Assembly (NCBI GenBank): GCA_934565655.1
Contig: CAKTIE010000022.1
Location: 1-24,433 of the forward strand
DNA: 24,433 nt
Direction: 5' to 3'
Source of the DNA: an uncultured Oscillospiraceae bacterium
GTDB lineage: Bacteria > Bacillota > Clostridia > Oscillospirales > Oscillospiraceae
The notes beneath the pieces are model-generated. The model was given only the letters and a program-made list of their open reading frames with translations. It had not been told where the DNA came from and did not search any database. Both the position numbers and the translations under genes were made by a program. Each line of letters opens with the position of its first letter. The first letter of the stretch is position 1. Positions 14,378-22,596 of this stretch are shown piece after piece.

Positions 14378-14608
14378 TTATTTGAACAGCCACCGGCAAA
14401 TGAGGATCACCACGCAGGCGCCGCCCACGCCGATGAGGAACGAGCCGAGAGAGTTCCGGGCCACCAGACCGATGGCGCCTGCCAGCCAGTTGCCCACGCC
14501 GCTGCCCACGATGCCCAGAATGATGTTGCGCAGGATGCCGCCCTTGCTTTTCATCAGCTTACCGGCCAGCCAGCCGATAATGCCGCCCACGATAATAGAC
14601 CAGATCAT
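14378..14608 (-). CDS. GlsB/YeaQ/YmgE family membrane protein
   Basis: 76 residues, almost all hydrophobic, with three predicted membrane segments (about 1-18, 27-47, 54-73). Glycine-rich patterns are VGGIIGWLAGKLMK and ILGIVGSGVGNWLAG. This is the small transglycosylase-associated or stress-linked membrane protein family; the biochemical role is not known. AAGGAG precedes the ATG. It lies 22 bases after udp on the same strand and ends at a strong terminator, so it is probably the second gene of a udp operon. Confidence 0.93.
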   Translation of the reverse strand: MIWSIIVGGIIGWLAGKLMKSKGGILRNIILGIVGSGVGNWLAGAIGLVARNSLGSFLIGVGGACVVILICRWLFK

Positions 14609-14630
14609 ATGTATTTCTCCTTGTCTGTAT

Positions 14631-15404
14631 TTACTTGCCGCTGGCGCGATCCTGCCGGATCAGCAGCTTCAGCGCCTCTACGCCCACCTGCACGGCGGAG
14701 GTGGTATCCTCGCTCATGTCCTGATCCAGGCCCGCGGCCTCCCGCTCCTGGTTCCAGATCACATGGAAGCAGCTGCCGCAGCGGCAGCGCAGCGCGTCCG
14801 CCACCACGAACAATGCGGCGCTCTCCATCTCGCTGGCCTTGACGCCCAGACGCTTCCACGCCTCCCACTTGTTCAGCAGCTCATAGGATACGGGCATGCG
14901 CGCCGGGGAATGCTGGCCATAGAAGGCGTCCTTGCACTGCACCACGCCCACCTGAGTGCGCTTGCCCAGCGCCCTGGCCGCCTGCACCAGCGCGGTGGTC
15001 ACCTCGAAGTTGGCCACGGCCGGGTATTCGATGGGAGCGTATTCCTGGCTGGTATGCTCGAAGCGGATGGCGCCGGTGGCAATGACCACGTCGCCGCTGC
15101 GGACATCCAGATCAATGCCGCCGCAGGTGCCCACGCGGATGAAGGTATCCGCGCCGATGTTGTGCAGCTCCTCCATGGCGATGGAGGCGGAGGGGCCGCC
15201 GATGCCGGTGGAGCAGACGGAGACCTTCTCGCCCAGCAGCGTGCCGGTATAGATGGTGTACTCCCGGTTCTGGGAGACGAAATGCGCGTCGTCAAACAGC
15301 GCGGCGATCTTCTCGCAGCGGCCGGGGTCGCCGGGCAGGATCACATAGCGGCCCACATCCCCTTCCACGCAGTGGATATGAAACTGCTTTTCCAGTTTTT
15401 GCAT
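14631..15404 (-). CDS. udp: Uridine phosphorylase
   Basis: 257 residues from ATG at 15404 ([20 protein letters not shown]), chosen because GGAGG lies seven bases upstream; an ATG seven codons earlier overlaps that site. Nucleoside phosphorylase motifs: GDPGR at 25-29, [17 protein letters not shown] at 64-80, RVGTCGGI at 90-97 and EMESA at 192-196. The pattern closely matches E. coli Udp by recall. It splits uridine with phosphate to uracil and ribose 1-phosphate, in pyrimidine salvage. A cytidine deaminase, which would supply uridine, lies at 20484 in this window. Specificity for uridine rather than purines is inferred. Confidence 0.9.
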   Translation of the reverse strand: MQKLEKQFHIHCVEGDVGRYVILPGDPGRCEKIAALFDDAHFVSQNREYTIYTGTLLGEKVSVCSTGIGGPSASIAMEELHNIGADTFIRVGTCGGIDLDVRSGDVVIATGAIRFEHTSQEYAPIEYPAVANFEVTTALVQAARALGKRTQVGVVQCKDAFYGQHSPARMPVSYELLNKWEAWKRLGVKASEMESAALFVVADALRCRCGSCFHVIWNQEREAAGLDQDMSEDTTSAVQVGVEALKLLIRQDRASGK

Positions 15405-15485
15405 AACGCACCTCCAAATGATCACGAATCGTTATATAGGTAATGGATATTACAAAAAGTATTTGTTGAAAAAGAATGGACTATT

Positions 15486-15514
15486 ATTTTACCACAGTTT
15501 GTTGAAAAATGCAA
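15486..15514 (-). promoter_or_regulatory. Promoter of udp-glsB
   Basis: Minus-strand TTGCAT (15509-15514) and TAAAAT (15486-15491) are separated by exactly 17 bases. The leader would be about 75 bases, AT-rich and without a clear hairpin. Confidence 0.75.
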
Positions 15515-15612
15515 CGCTGGGAGAAGTTGCAGCGGTAGTTTCGCCGGAAATCGACCATACTACTACCGACACGGTTTCGCGTGCCTGACTTTTGCGAAAA
15601 GGAGGATGGGAT

Positions 15613-16062
15613 ATGAAGGAAAAAGTGATGGCGCTGGCCATGGCGGCGCTGCTGGCGCTGGCACTGACCGGCTGCGGCGAGGACAGGAGCAATACCAACC
15701 GTCCCGGCAGCGACAGCAATAACACCACCAACAACGGCACCGCCGATAACGGCGGCACGGTGGACGACGGCGTCACCGACAGCAACGGCGCCGCGCGGAA
15801 CGGTACGGGCCGCAGCGGCTACGGCGCTTACCGGGACAACGGCAGCGACAAGGCGTTCAACGATAACCACGGCAGCACCTTCGGCGGCGCCGGAGAGGAC
15901 ATGCAGCGGGACGCTCAGCAGTTTCCGCCTACGGTGTATGACTCCATGACCGGGAACCGGGGTGCCAGCGGCACCGCCACCTGGCGGCAGATGCTGGAAA
16001 ACGGCTTCGTGCATGATACCGACGGCTTTTTGCTGGACGGCGAAAACAGCTGCTGGTCATAA
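15613..16062 (+). CDS. Low-complexity lipoprotein of unknown function
   Basis: 149 residues from ATG at 15613, with AGGAGG at the right distance. The signal peptide MKEKVMALAMAALLALALTGC has a lipobox with Cys21, so the protein should be anchored outside the membrane. Residues 22-90 are rich in Asn, Gly, Asp and Thr (SNNTTNNGTADNGGTVDDG) and probably disordered. The C-terminal 50 residues are more ordered: FPPTVYDSMTGNRG, WRQMLENGFVHDTDGFLLDGE. I do not recognise a named family. It stands alone and is followed by a terminator at 16137. Confidence 0.8.
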   Translation: MKEKVMALAMAALLALALTGCGEDRSNTNRPGSDSNNTTNNGTADNGGTVDDGVTDSNGAARNGTGRSGYGAYRDNGSDKAFNDNHGSTFGGAGEDMQRDAQQFPPTVYDSMTGNRGASGTATWRQMLENGFVHDTDGFLLDGENSCWS

Positions 16063-16136
16063 GAAAGCGGGGCGGAGGACAGCGCGTGCCTCCGCCTCTC
16101 TGCCGTTCTGACGCGGGGCATATGCCGGCGTGAAGC

Positions 16137-16172
16137 AAAAAAGCCGGGGCTGGAGAACAGCCCCGGTTTTTT
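16137..16172 (+). terminator. Terminator of the lipoprotein gene
   Basis: CCGGGGCTG/CAGCCCCGG nine-base-pair stem followed by six T, 75 bases after the stop. A four-A run upstream makes it partly bidirectional. Confidence 0.93.
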
Positions 16173-16311
16173 CATGAAAGGAGAGAGAGAATAACAATGT
16201 GAAAAGCAATACTTTCTTTGTCTGATGCTACTATACAACGGCAGGGGACGGATGTCAACGAGTATGACAAAGAATTCACAAATTGTTCACAGCGCCGCGG
16301 GCGGTTTCCTC

Positions 16312-16369
16312 TTGACGACTCAAAATGTCTGTGGTAATATTTAGCGTACTAATTTTTAGTATGCTAAAT
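16312..16369 (+). promoter_or_regulatory. Promoter and operator of the marR-exporter operon
   Basis: TTGACG (16312-16317) and TAATAT (16335-16340) are 17 bases apart. A palindrome ATTTAGCGTACTA (16339-16351) / TAGTATGCTAAAT (16357-16369), with one mismatch and a five-base centre, begins on the -10 element. This is where a MarR repressor would block transcription, so autoregulation is likely. The rest of the 339-base gap at 16063-16401 holds only the terminator at 16137 and unremarkable DNA. Confidence 0.82.
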
Positions 16370-16401
16370 ATTTAAAATTTTGCGAAGAAGGAGGAGTAGC
16401 A

Positions 16402-16860
16402 ATGGCGTGCCGGGATATTCACGAAGCGAAGCAGATCGGGATGCTGATGGGCTATTGCGACCACCAGATGCACCGGCTGATGACCCGGATGCTGCGGCAG
16501 TACGACGTATCTCCCATGCAGTGCCGGACGCTGACCTTTTTACAGGAGGCCGAGGGCGAGGTGAACCAGCGGATGCTGGAGGAGCACCTGATGGTGAAGC
16601 CCTCCACCGCCAGCGGCATCGTGGGACGGCTGGAGGAGAAGGGGCTGGTGCGCCGCCAGACCAGCGAAAGCGACGGCCGGTGCCGCATCCTTGCGCTGAC
16701 CGACAGCGGGCGGCAGTTCAATGCCCAGTTCCGCGCCATCGCGGCACAGGTGAACGCCCGGGCGGAGCAGGGCTTTTCCCAGGAGGAAAAGGATACGCTG
16801 CGGCGGCTGCTGCTGCGGATCGCAGACAATCTCAGCGAAACTCAGGAGGACACAGAATGA
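16402..16860 (+). CDS. MarR-family transcription regulator
   Basis: 152 residues with AAGGAGGAG upstream. The winged helix-turn-helix covers about residues 35-95: SPMQCRTLTFLQEAEGEVNQ, then recognition helix VKPSTASGIVGRLEEKGLVRR, then the wing ESDGRCRILALTDSG. A C-terminal dimerisation helix follows. Its stop overlaps the start of the exporter gene (ATGA), so it is co-translated with the two ABC genes and most likely represses the operon through the palindrome at 16339-16369. The inducer is unknown; MarR/ABC exporter pairs usually answer to toxic small molecules. Confidence 0.93.
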   Translation: MACRDIHEAKQIGMLMGYCDHQMHRLMTRMLRQYDVSPMQCRTLTFLQEAEGEVNQRMLEEHLMVKPSTASGIVGRLEEKGLVRRQTSESDGRCRILALTDSGRQFNAQFRAIAAQVNARAEQGFSQEEKDTLRRLLLRIADNLSETQEDTE

Positions 16861-18590
16861 AAACATTTTTCCCATATACCAAAGGCTATCGCCAGTGGAT
16901 CCTGCTGGGCGTGGCCTGCTCCATCGCGGAGGCGGTGCTGGAGCTGGAGCTGCCTCAGGCCATGAGCGAGATCGTGGACGTGGGCATCGCCAACGGCGAC
17001 CGGGCCTACATCCTGCTGACGGGCTTGAAAATGCTGGTGCTGGCGCTGCTGGCACTGCTGAGCGGCGTGGGCGCGGCGGTGTTCGCCGCCAAGGCGTCCA
17101 TGGGCTTCGGCGCGCAGGTGCGTCAGGCGGAGTATGAGCAGGTGCAGCGCTTCTCCTTCGCCAACATCGAGCATTTCTCCACCGCCAGCCTCATCACCCG
17201 CCTGACCAACGACGTGTCGTCGGTGCAGATGACGCTGTTCATGGGCATGCGCATGTGCGTCCGCGCCCCGGTGATGCTGATCACCGCGCTGATCAAGGCG
17301 CTGGAGATCAGCCTTGACCTGAGTCAGGTCTTTCTGGTGACGGTGCCGCTGCTGATCATCGCGGTGGTCATCGTGATCCGCTATGTGGGGCCGTTCTTTA
17401 CCGCGCTGCAAAGCGCCACCGACGATGTGAACCTGGTGGTGCAGGAGAACCTGAACGCCGTGCGCGTGGTGAAGTCCTTCGTCCGTGAGGACGAGGAGAC
17501 CGAGAAGTTCCGCCAGCGCAGCGACAAGCTGCGGGACACCGCCGAGCGGGCCTTCGGCTTTGTGGTGATGTTCATGCCCATCATGATCCTGCTGATGGGC
17601 GGCACCATCGTGTCCCTGATGTGGCTGGGCGGCCACGACGTGGCGGCGGGCACCCTTCTGTCCGGCGACCTGATGGCCTTCTTCACCTACGCCAGCGAGA
17701 TCCTGATGTCCCTGATGATGGTGTCCATGGTGCTGATGATCCTGACCCGCGCCATCGCCTGCGGCAAGCGCATCAAGGAGGTGCTGGAGGAGCAGCCGGA
17801 GATCACCGACGCCCGGGCTGACAACGGCCTGACGGTGGAAAACGGCGACATCCGCTTTGACCATGTGTACTTCAAGTACCATCCTACGGCGGAGGCGTGG
17901 AACCTGAACGACATCGACCTTCACATTGAAAGCGGCATGACGGTGGGCATTCTGGGCGGCACCGGCAGCGCCAAGTCCACGCTGGTCAGCATGATCCCCC
18001 GGCTCTATGAGGTCAATGAGGGCGCCGTCTATGTGGGCGGACACAACGTAAAGGACTATACCATGGAGGCGCTGCGTGACGGCTGCGCCATGGTTTTGCA
18101 GAAGAACACCCTGTTCTCCGGTACCATCCGGGAGAACCTGCGGTGGGGCCGCGAGGACGCCACCGATGAGGAGATCGCCGACGCCTGCCGCATGGCCTGC
18201 GCCGACGAGTTTATCGAGAAAATGCCCGACGGGTACGATACCCATATCGAGCAGGGCGGCACCAACGTATCCGGCGGCCAGAAGCAGCGCCTGTGCATCG
18301 CGCGGGCCATCCTGCGGCGGCCCAAGGTGCTGATTATGGACGACAGCACCTCCGCTGTGGATACCGCCACCGACGCCAGGATCCGCGCCGCCCTGAAGGA
18401 CGCCCTGCCCGGCACCACCAAGCTCATTATCGCCCAGCGCATCACCTCCGTGATGGACGCGGATATGATCCTTGTACTGGACGATGGACACATTGTGGGT
18501 CAGGGCACCCACGCGCAGCTGCTGGACAGCTGCGATATCTACCGCGAGGTCTATGAATCCCAGCAGGAAGGAGTGAGCATCGATGGCTGA
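16857..18590 (+). CDS. ABC exporter half-transporter with degenerate ATP site
   Basis: 577 residues from ATG at 16857 with AGGAGG upstream. Six membrane segments span about 1-300, then an ATPase domain: Walker A GGTGSAKST at 367-375, signature NVSGGQ at 470-475, Walker B VLIMD at 491-495. The catalytic Glu position is Asp496 and the switch His is Gln527 (IIAQR), so its own nucleotide site should not hydrolyse well. The partner at 18583 has the reverse pattern. Together they fit heterodimeric exporters such as BmrCD, LmrCD and TM287/288. The stop overlaps the next gene by eight bases. Confidence 0.93.
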   Translation: MKTFFPYTKGYRQWILLGVACSIAEAVLELELPQAMSEIVDVGIANGDRAYILLTGLKMLVLALLALLSGVGAAVFAAKASMGFGAQVRQAEYEQVQRFSFANIEHFSTASLITRLTNDVSSVQMTLFMGMRMCVRAPVMLITALIKALEISLDLSQVFLVTVPLLIIAVVIVIRYVGPFFTALQSATDDVNLVVQENLNAVRVVKSFVREDEETEKFRQRSDKLRDTAERAFGFVVMFMPIMILLMGGTIVSLMWLGGHDVAAGTLLSGDLMAFFTYASEILMSLMMVSMVLMILTRAIACGKRIKEVLEEQPEITDARADNGLTVENGDIRFDHVYFKYHPTAEAWNLNDIDLHIESGMTVGILGGTGSAKSTLVSMIPRLYEVNEGAVYVGGHNVKDYTMEALRDGCAMVLQKNTLFSGTIRENLRWGREDATDEEIADACRMACADEFIEKMPDGYDTHIEQGGTNVSGGQKQRLCIARAILRRPKVLIMDDSTSAVDTATDARIRAALKDALPGTTKLIIAQRITSVMDADMILVLDDGHIVGQGTHAQLLDSCDIYREVYESQQEGVSIDG

Positions 18591-20466
18591 CAACAGAAAC
18601 GCGGCGCCCCGGGGCGGTCACGGACACGGCCCCAACGGACACGGTTATCAGCGGCCCAAGGACATGAAGGGCACGTTCAAAAAGCTGATGCGGTATGTGG
18701 GCCGCTACAAGGGCGCTCTGGTGCTGGTGGCGATATGCCTCGTCGCCAGCTCCGCCGGCAGCGTGGCCACCAGCTACATGCTCAAGCCGCTGCTGAACAA
18801 CTATATCCTGCCCGGCGACTTTCCCGGCCTGCTGAAAATGCTGGTGCTGATGGGCGGCCTGTTTGCCCTCAGCGCAGTGTGCTCCTTCGCCTATGCCCGT
18901 ATTATGGTGCATGTGGCCCAGCGGACCGTGGCCGCCATCCGGCAGGATCTGTTCGACCGCTTGCAGCAGCTGCCCGTCAGCTACTATGACCGGCACCAGT
19001 CCGGCGACCTGATGAGCCGCTTTACCAACGATATCGAAACCGTGTCGGAGATGCTCAACAGCAGCTTCGCCAGCATCATCTCCAATGTGCTGACGTTCCT
19101 GGGTACGGTGCTGATGATGATTATCCTGAACCCGTGGCTGACGCTGATCACCTTCGGCTTTCTGGCGCTGATGGGCGGCGTGGTGAAGGTCATCGGCGGC
19201 CGCAGCCGCGTGAATTTCCAGCGGCAGCAGGCGGCGCTGGGCGCGGTGAACGGCTATATCGAGGAGATGATCGAGGGCCAGAAGGTCATCAAGGTCTTTA
19301 ACCACGAGAAGCAGGCCATCGGCCGCTTCACCACCCTCAACGACGAGTACCGGCAGGCCGCCACGGCGGCACAGGCCTACGCCGGTATGATGATGCCCGC
19401 CATGGGCAACCTCAGCAAGATCAACTACGCCGTCACCTGCTGCGTGGGCGGCCTGCTGGCCATCGGCGGCATGTTCGACGTAGGCTCCCTGGGCGCGTAT
19501 CTGCTGTATGTCAAGCAGGTGAGCCAGCCCATCGGCCAGATCAGCCAGCAGGTAAACACGCTGCTGGCCGCGGCGGCAGGCGCGGAGCGCATCTTCGCCG
19601 TCATGGACGCCCAGCCGGAGACCGACGAGGGCAAGACCGTCATCGTCCGTGTGGAAAAGGACGCCCTGACCGAGACCACGGAGCGCACCGGCCGCTGGGC
19701 GTGGAAGCGCCCCGACGGCACGCTGGTGGAGCTGAAGGGCGACGTGCGGTTCGACCATGTGACCTTCTCCTATGACGGGGAAAAGACGGTGCTGCACGAT
19801 GTATCCCTGTTCGCCAAGCCGGGCCAGAAGATCGCCTTCGTGGGCTCCACCGGCGCAGGCAAGACCACCATCACCAACCTGATCAACCGGTTTTACGACA
19901 TTCAGGAGGGCACCATCACCTATGACGGTATCGACGTGAAGGACATCGCCAAGGATTCCCTCCGCCGGTCGCTGGGCATGGTGCTGCAGGATACCCATCT
20001 GTTTACCGGCACCATCGCTGACAACATCCGCTACGGCAAGCTGGACGCCACCGACGAGGAGATCCGCGCCGCCGCCAGACTGGCCAACGCCGACACCTTC
20101 ATCCGCCATCTGCCCCAGGGCTACGACACGGTGATCACCGGTGACGGCGCGGGACTCAGTCAGGGTGAGCGGCAGCTGCTGGCCATTGCCCGCGCCGCTG
20201 TGTCCGATCCCCCGGTGCTGATTCTGGATGAGGCCACCAGCTCCATCGACACCCGCACCGAGACGCTGATCGAGCGGGGCATGGATTCCCTGATGGAGGG
20301 CCGGACGGTGTTCGTTATCGCCCACCGCCTGTCCACCGTCCGCAACGCACAGGCCATTCTGGTGCTGGAGAACGGACAGATCATCGAGCGGGGCGACCAC
20401 GCCCAGCTGCTGGAGGAGAAGGGCCGGTACTATCAGCTGTATACCGGTCAGGCAAAATTGAGTTAA
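18583..20466 (+). CDS. ABC exporter half-transporter with catalytic ATP site
   Basis: 627 residues; AAGGAGTG precedes ATG at 18583, inside the end of the previous gene. A Gly/His-rich N-terminal tail (GGHGHGPNGHG, 11-21) comes before the membrane domain, about 45-335. ATPase motifs: Walker A GSTGAGKTT at 421-429, signature LSQGE at 525-529 (not LSGGQ), Walker B VLILD with catalytic Glu550, switch His581. The intact Walker/Glu/His set pairs with the canonical VSGGQ of the partner to make the working site; its altered signature completes the inactive one. The substrate cannot be told from sequence; multidrug or lipid-like compounds are usual. Confidence 0.93.
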   Translation: MADNRNAAPRGGHGHGPNGHGYQRPKDMKGTFKKLMRYVGRYKGALVLVAICLVASSAGSVATSYMLKPLLNNYILPGDFPGLLKMLVLMGGLFALSAVCSFAYARIMVHVAQRTVAAIRQDLFDRLQQLPVSYYDRHQSGDLMSRFTNDIETVSEMLNSSFASIISNVLTFLGTVLMMIILNPWLTLITFGFLALMGGVVKVIGGRSRVNFQRQQAALGAVNGYIEEMIEGQKVIKVFNHEKQAIGRFTTLNDEYRQAATAAQAYAGMMMPAMGNLSKINYAVTCCVGGLLAIGGMFDVGSLGAYLLYVKQVSQPIGQISQQVNTLLAAAAGAERIFAVMDAQPETDEGKTVIVRVEKDALTETTERTGRWAWKRPDGTLVELKGDVRFDHVTFSYDGEKTVLHDVSLFAKPGQKIAFVGSTGAGKTTITNLINRFYDIQEGTITYDGIDVKDIAKDSLRRSLGMVLQDTHLFTGTIADNIRYGKLDATDEEIRAAARLANADTFIRHLPQGYDTVITGDGAGLSQGERQLLAIARAAVSDPPVLILDEATSSIDTRTETLIERGMDSLMEGRTVFVIAHRLSTVRNAQAILVLENGQIIERGDHAQLLEEKGRYYQLYTGQAKLS

Positions 20467-20483
20467 AAGAAGGAGAGACGATC

Positions 20484-20873
20484 ATGACAGAGAAGGAGCT
20501 TTGCCGGAAGGCCATCGACATGCTGGATATGGCGTATATCCCCTATTCCCACTTTCCTGTGGGCGCGGCGCTGGAGTGCAGCGACGGCACGGTCTACACC
20601 GGCTGCAACATCGAAAACGCCGCCTACGGCGCTACCATCTGCGCCGAGCGCACCGCCATCTTCAAGGCCGTCAGCGAGGGACACCGTGACTTCGTCCGCA
20701 TCGCTATTGCCGGACGCAGCGACGATTACTGCGTGCCCTGCGGCACCTGCCGTCAGGTGATGATGGAGTTTGCCCCGGAGATGGAGGTCATCTGCATCAA
20801 CAAGTCGGGCGACGCGAAGAAATTCGCCCTGAAGGAGCTGCTGCCGTATGGCTTTGACCAATCTTGGTTATAA
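20484..20873 (+). CDS. cdd: Cytidine deaminase
   Basis: 129 residues, typical of the small homotetrameric enzymes. Zinc site: Cys53 with Glu55 in TICAERTAIFKA, and PCGTC at 85-89 giving Cys86 and Cys89. The substrate loop NIENAAYGAT lies just before. It converts cytidine or deoxycytidine to uridine or deoxyuridine in pyrimidine salvage. It starts 17 bases after the exporter with AAGGAGAG upstream, so it may share that transcript. In Bacillus cdd lies next to era; here it is some 14 kb away on the other strand, while the era-ybeY gap holds repeat B. Confidence 0.97.
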   Translation: MTEKELCRKAIDMLDMAYIPYSHFPVGAALECSDGTVYTGCNIENAAYGATICAERTAIFKAVSEGHRDFVRIAIAGRSDDYCVPCGTCRQVMMEFAPEMEVICINKSGDAKKFALKELLPYGFDQSWL

Positions 20874-20954
20874 TTTCCGGGAACAAAACGGCGAAAAACT
20901 GCGTCTAAAGAAGCAGACCCACATGATTTGTGGAAATCAAGGAGGATATGTTTG

Positions 20955-21530
20955 ATGAAAAAGCTTTTTGCACTGATGCTGGCTGCGGTGATGGTGCTGT
21001 CCCTTGCGGCCTGCGGCGGCGGGAACGGCGGCACGAATGACCAGCCGTCCGGCGACCAGCCCGCTGAGATCACCAGCGCGCTGAGCCTGCTGGAGACCGT
21101 GTGGAACGACTATGGCGAGGATGAGAAGTTCGCCGTGGTGGGCGGCGGCCCCGACGCGGAGCAGATGGTGGACGGCGCTCCCGGCGCTTTCGACCTGACC
21201 GACCGGTCTCTGGCGGAGTATCAGCTGGTGCTGCCGGAGGCGGCGGAGGTGGACGAGGCCGCGTCCCTGACCCACATGCTGAACGCCAACACCTTTACCG
21301 CCGCGGCCTATCATGCGTCCGGTGACGCCCAGGCGCTGGCCGCGACGCTGCGGGACGCCGTTCAGGCCAACCGCTGGATGTGCGGCTTCCCCGAGAAGGT
21401 GGTGGTGGCCGTCCGCGGTGAGTATGTGTCCGTGGCCTTCGGCGCCGAGGATCTGGTGGACGCCTTTGCCGGCCGTCTCAGCGGTATCTTCGGCATGGAG
21501 CTGGTGTACGACGAAGCCGTTCAGGCGTGA
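20955..21530 (+). CDS. DUF4358-like lipoprotein
   Basis: 191 residues from ATG at 20955 with AAGGAGG nine bases upstream. The signal peptide MKKLFALMLAAVMVLSLAAC has its lipobox Cys at 20, then a Gly/Asn linker. The rest is a compact domain ending VVVAVRGEYVSVAFGAEDLVDAFAGRL. This recalls the clostridial DUF4358 lipoproteins found next to DHHW/MBOAT cell-surface acetylation genes, and the next gene is DHHW-like and overlaps it by four bases (GTGA). The family name is a recollection, not a search; lipoprotein status is firm. Confidence 0.8.
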   Translation: MKKLFALMLAAVMVLSLAACGGGNGGTNDQPSGDQPAEITSALSLLETVWNDYGEDEKFAVVGGGPDAEQMVDGAPGAFDLTDRSLAEYQLVLPEAAEVDEAASLTHMLNANTFTAAAYHASGDAQALAATLRDAVQANRWMCGFPEKVVVAVRGEYVSVAFGAEDLVDAFAGRLSGIFGMELVYDEAVQA

Positions 21531-22465
21531 GAGGCACCGTCGTAAAACGGGCGGCCTTTGTGCTGCTGAGCTGCGCCCTTGTGCTGGGCGCGGCAAAATG
21601 GATACCCGCAAGGGAAGCGCCGCCGCAGGCGGCGCTTCCTGAGGTGTATGTGTATGAGGGGTATGCCGTGTCCACCGAGGCGGGGTATGACCGGAAGTCG
21701 CTGGACTATGCCGCCCGGAAGCTCCGGCAGCTCTACGACAGCTATCTGACCGGCAATGCCGGACACATCTACCTGTCGGTGATCCCCGACAAGGGCAGCT
21801 TTACGGAGCCGCCGGTGGGGTATGCACCCGCCTCCGCACAGGAGACAGCGGAGGCACTGCTGGCGCAGCTGGACTTCGTGCAGTATGCGGACATTGCGCT
21901 GGGGCTTTCCCTGGCGGATTACTACCGCACCGACCCCCATTGGCGGCAGGAGTGTCTGATCTCCACGGCGCAGACGCTGGCGCAGGCCATGGGTGTGCCG
22001 CCGGTGGGGGATCTGCAGGAGAATACCGTGGACGCGCCCTTCTATGGCGCTTACGCGGAGAAGGCGGAGGAGCCGCTGGCGGCGGATACCCTGCGGTATC
22101 TGACCGGCGAGGTGCTGGACGCCTGCACCGTGTACGACTATGAGACGGAGCGGCAGGAGACGCTGTACGACCTGTCCGCCGTGGAGACGGACACGCCCTA
22201 CGACCTCTATTTACAGGGCAGCCGCTCTCTGCTGCGGATCGACAGCCCGTTGGCGGCTACCGATAAAACGCTGGTGGTGTTCCGGGACTCCTTCGGCAGC
22301 AGCCTGATCCCCCTGCTGACGAAGAGCTACCGCACCATCTACGCGGTGGATATCCGGTATCTGTCCAGCCAGCTGTTGGGCCGGTTCCTGACATTGGACG
22401 GCAGCGAGGACGTGCTGTTTTTATACAGCACCATGGTGCTGCACAACAGCAGAACGATGAAATAA
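21527..22465 (+). CDS. DHHW / AlgJ-AlgX-like SGNH protein
   Basis: 312 residues from GTG at 21527, overlapping the lipoprotein stop (GTGA), so coupled. An N-terminal hydrophobic anchor lies at about 9-23. YYRTDPHWR (132-140) corresponds to the DHHW motif with Asp136 and His138 kept and one His replaced by Pro. FRDSFGSS (252-259) offers the nucleophile Ser255. These are the three catalytic-type residues of SGNH O-acetyltransferase helpers that accept acetyl groups from a membrane MBOAT protein and modify surface polymers. No MBOAT gene is in view. A REP-like terminator follows. Confidence 0.82.
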   Translation: MRGTVVKRAAFVLLSCALVLGAAKWIPAREAPPQAALPEVYVYEGYAVSTEAGYDRKSLDYAARKLRQLYDSYLTGNAGHIYLSVIPDKGSFTEPPVGYAPASAQETAEALLAQLDFVQYADIALGLSLADYYRTDPHWRQECLISTAQTLAQAMGVPPVGDLQENTVDAPFYGAYAEKAEEPLAADTLRYLTGEVLDACTVYDYETERQETLYDLSAVETDTPYDLYLQGSRSLLRIDSPLAATDKTLVVFRDSFGSSLIPLLTKSYRTIYAVDIRYLSSQLLGRFLTLDGSEDVLFLYSTMVLHNSRTMK

Positions 22466-22469
22466 ACCG

Positions 22470-22500
22470 AGCGGCGGGGTGTGGTCACCCCGCCGTTTTT
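22470..22500 (+). terminator. REP-like palindrome acting as terminator
   Basis: CGGCGGGGTG-TGGT-CACCCCGCCG followed by five T, seven bases after the DHHW stop. The stem is the same GCGGGGTG/CACCCCGC palindrome found at 471-490, 4331-4351 and 8440-8460, here used with a T-run. Confidence 0.85.
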
Positions 22501-22555
22501 CCAATTATGCCGCCAGCGGCGGCATACCGCATCTTTTCTCTCTTCACGCTTCGCT

Positions 22556-22596
22556 GAAAACAAGAACTCCACCCATCGGGTGGAGTTCTTGTTTTC
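22556..22596 (-). terminator. Long perfect hairpin terminator of the GTPase genes
   Basis: A 19-base-pair perfect stem (arms 22556-22574 and 22578-22596, core AAGAACTCCACCC) with a three-base loop ATC. Minus-strand reading ends in TTTTC. The outer pairs include two bases of the stop codon of the gene at 22595, so the terminator begins inside the gene. Confidence 0.85.

Noticed and set aside
18442..20400. A 652-codon minus-strand open frame antisense to the second exporter gene
   Set aside because: The plus strand carries an intact ABC protein with all motifs; the minus frame is a composition artefact, as is the similar one at 16842-18593.
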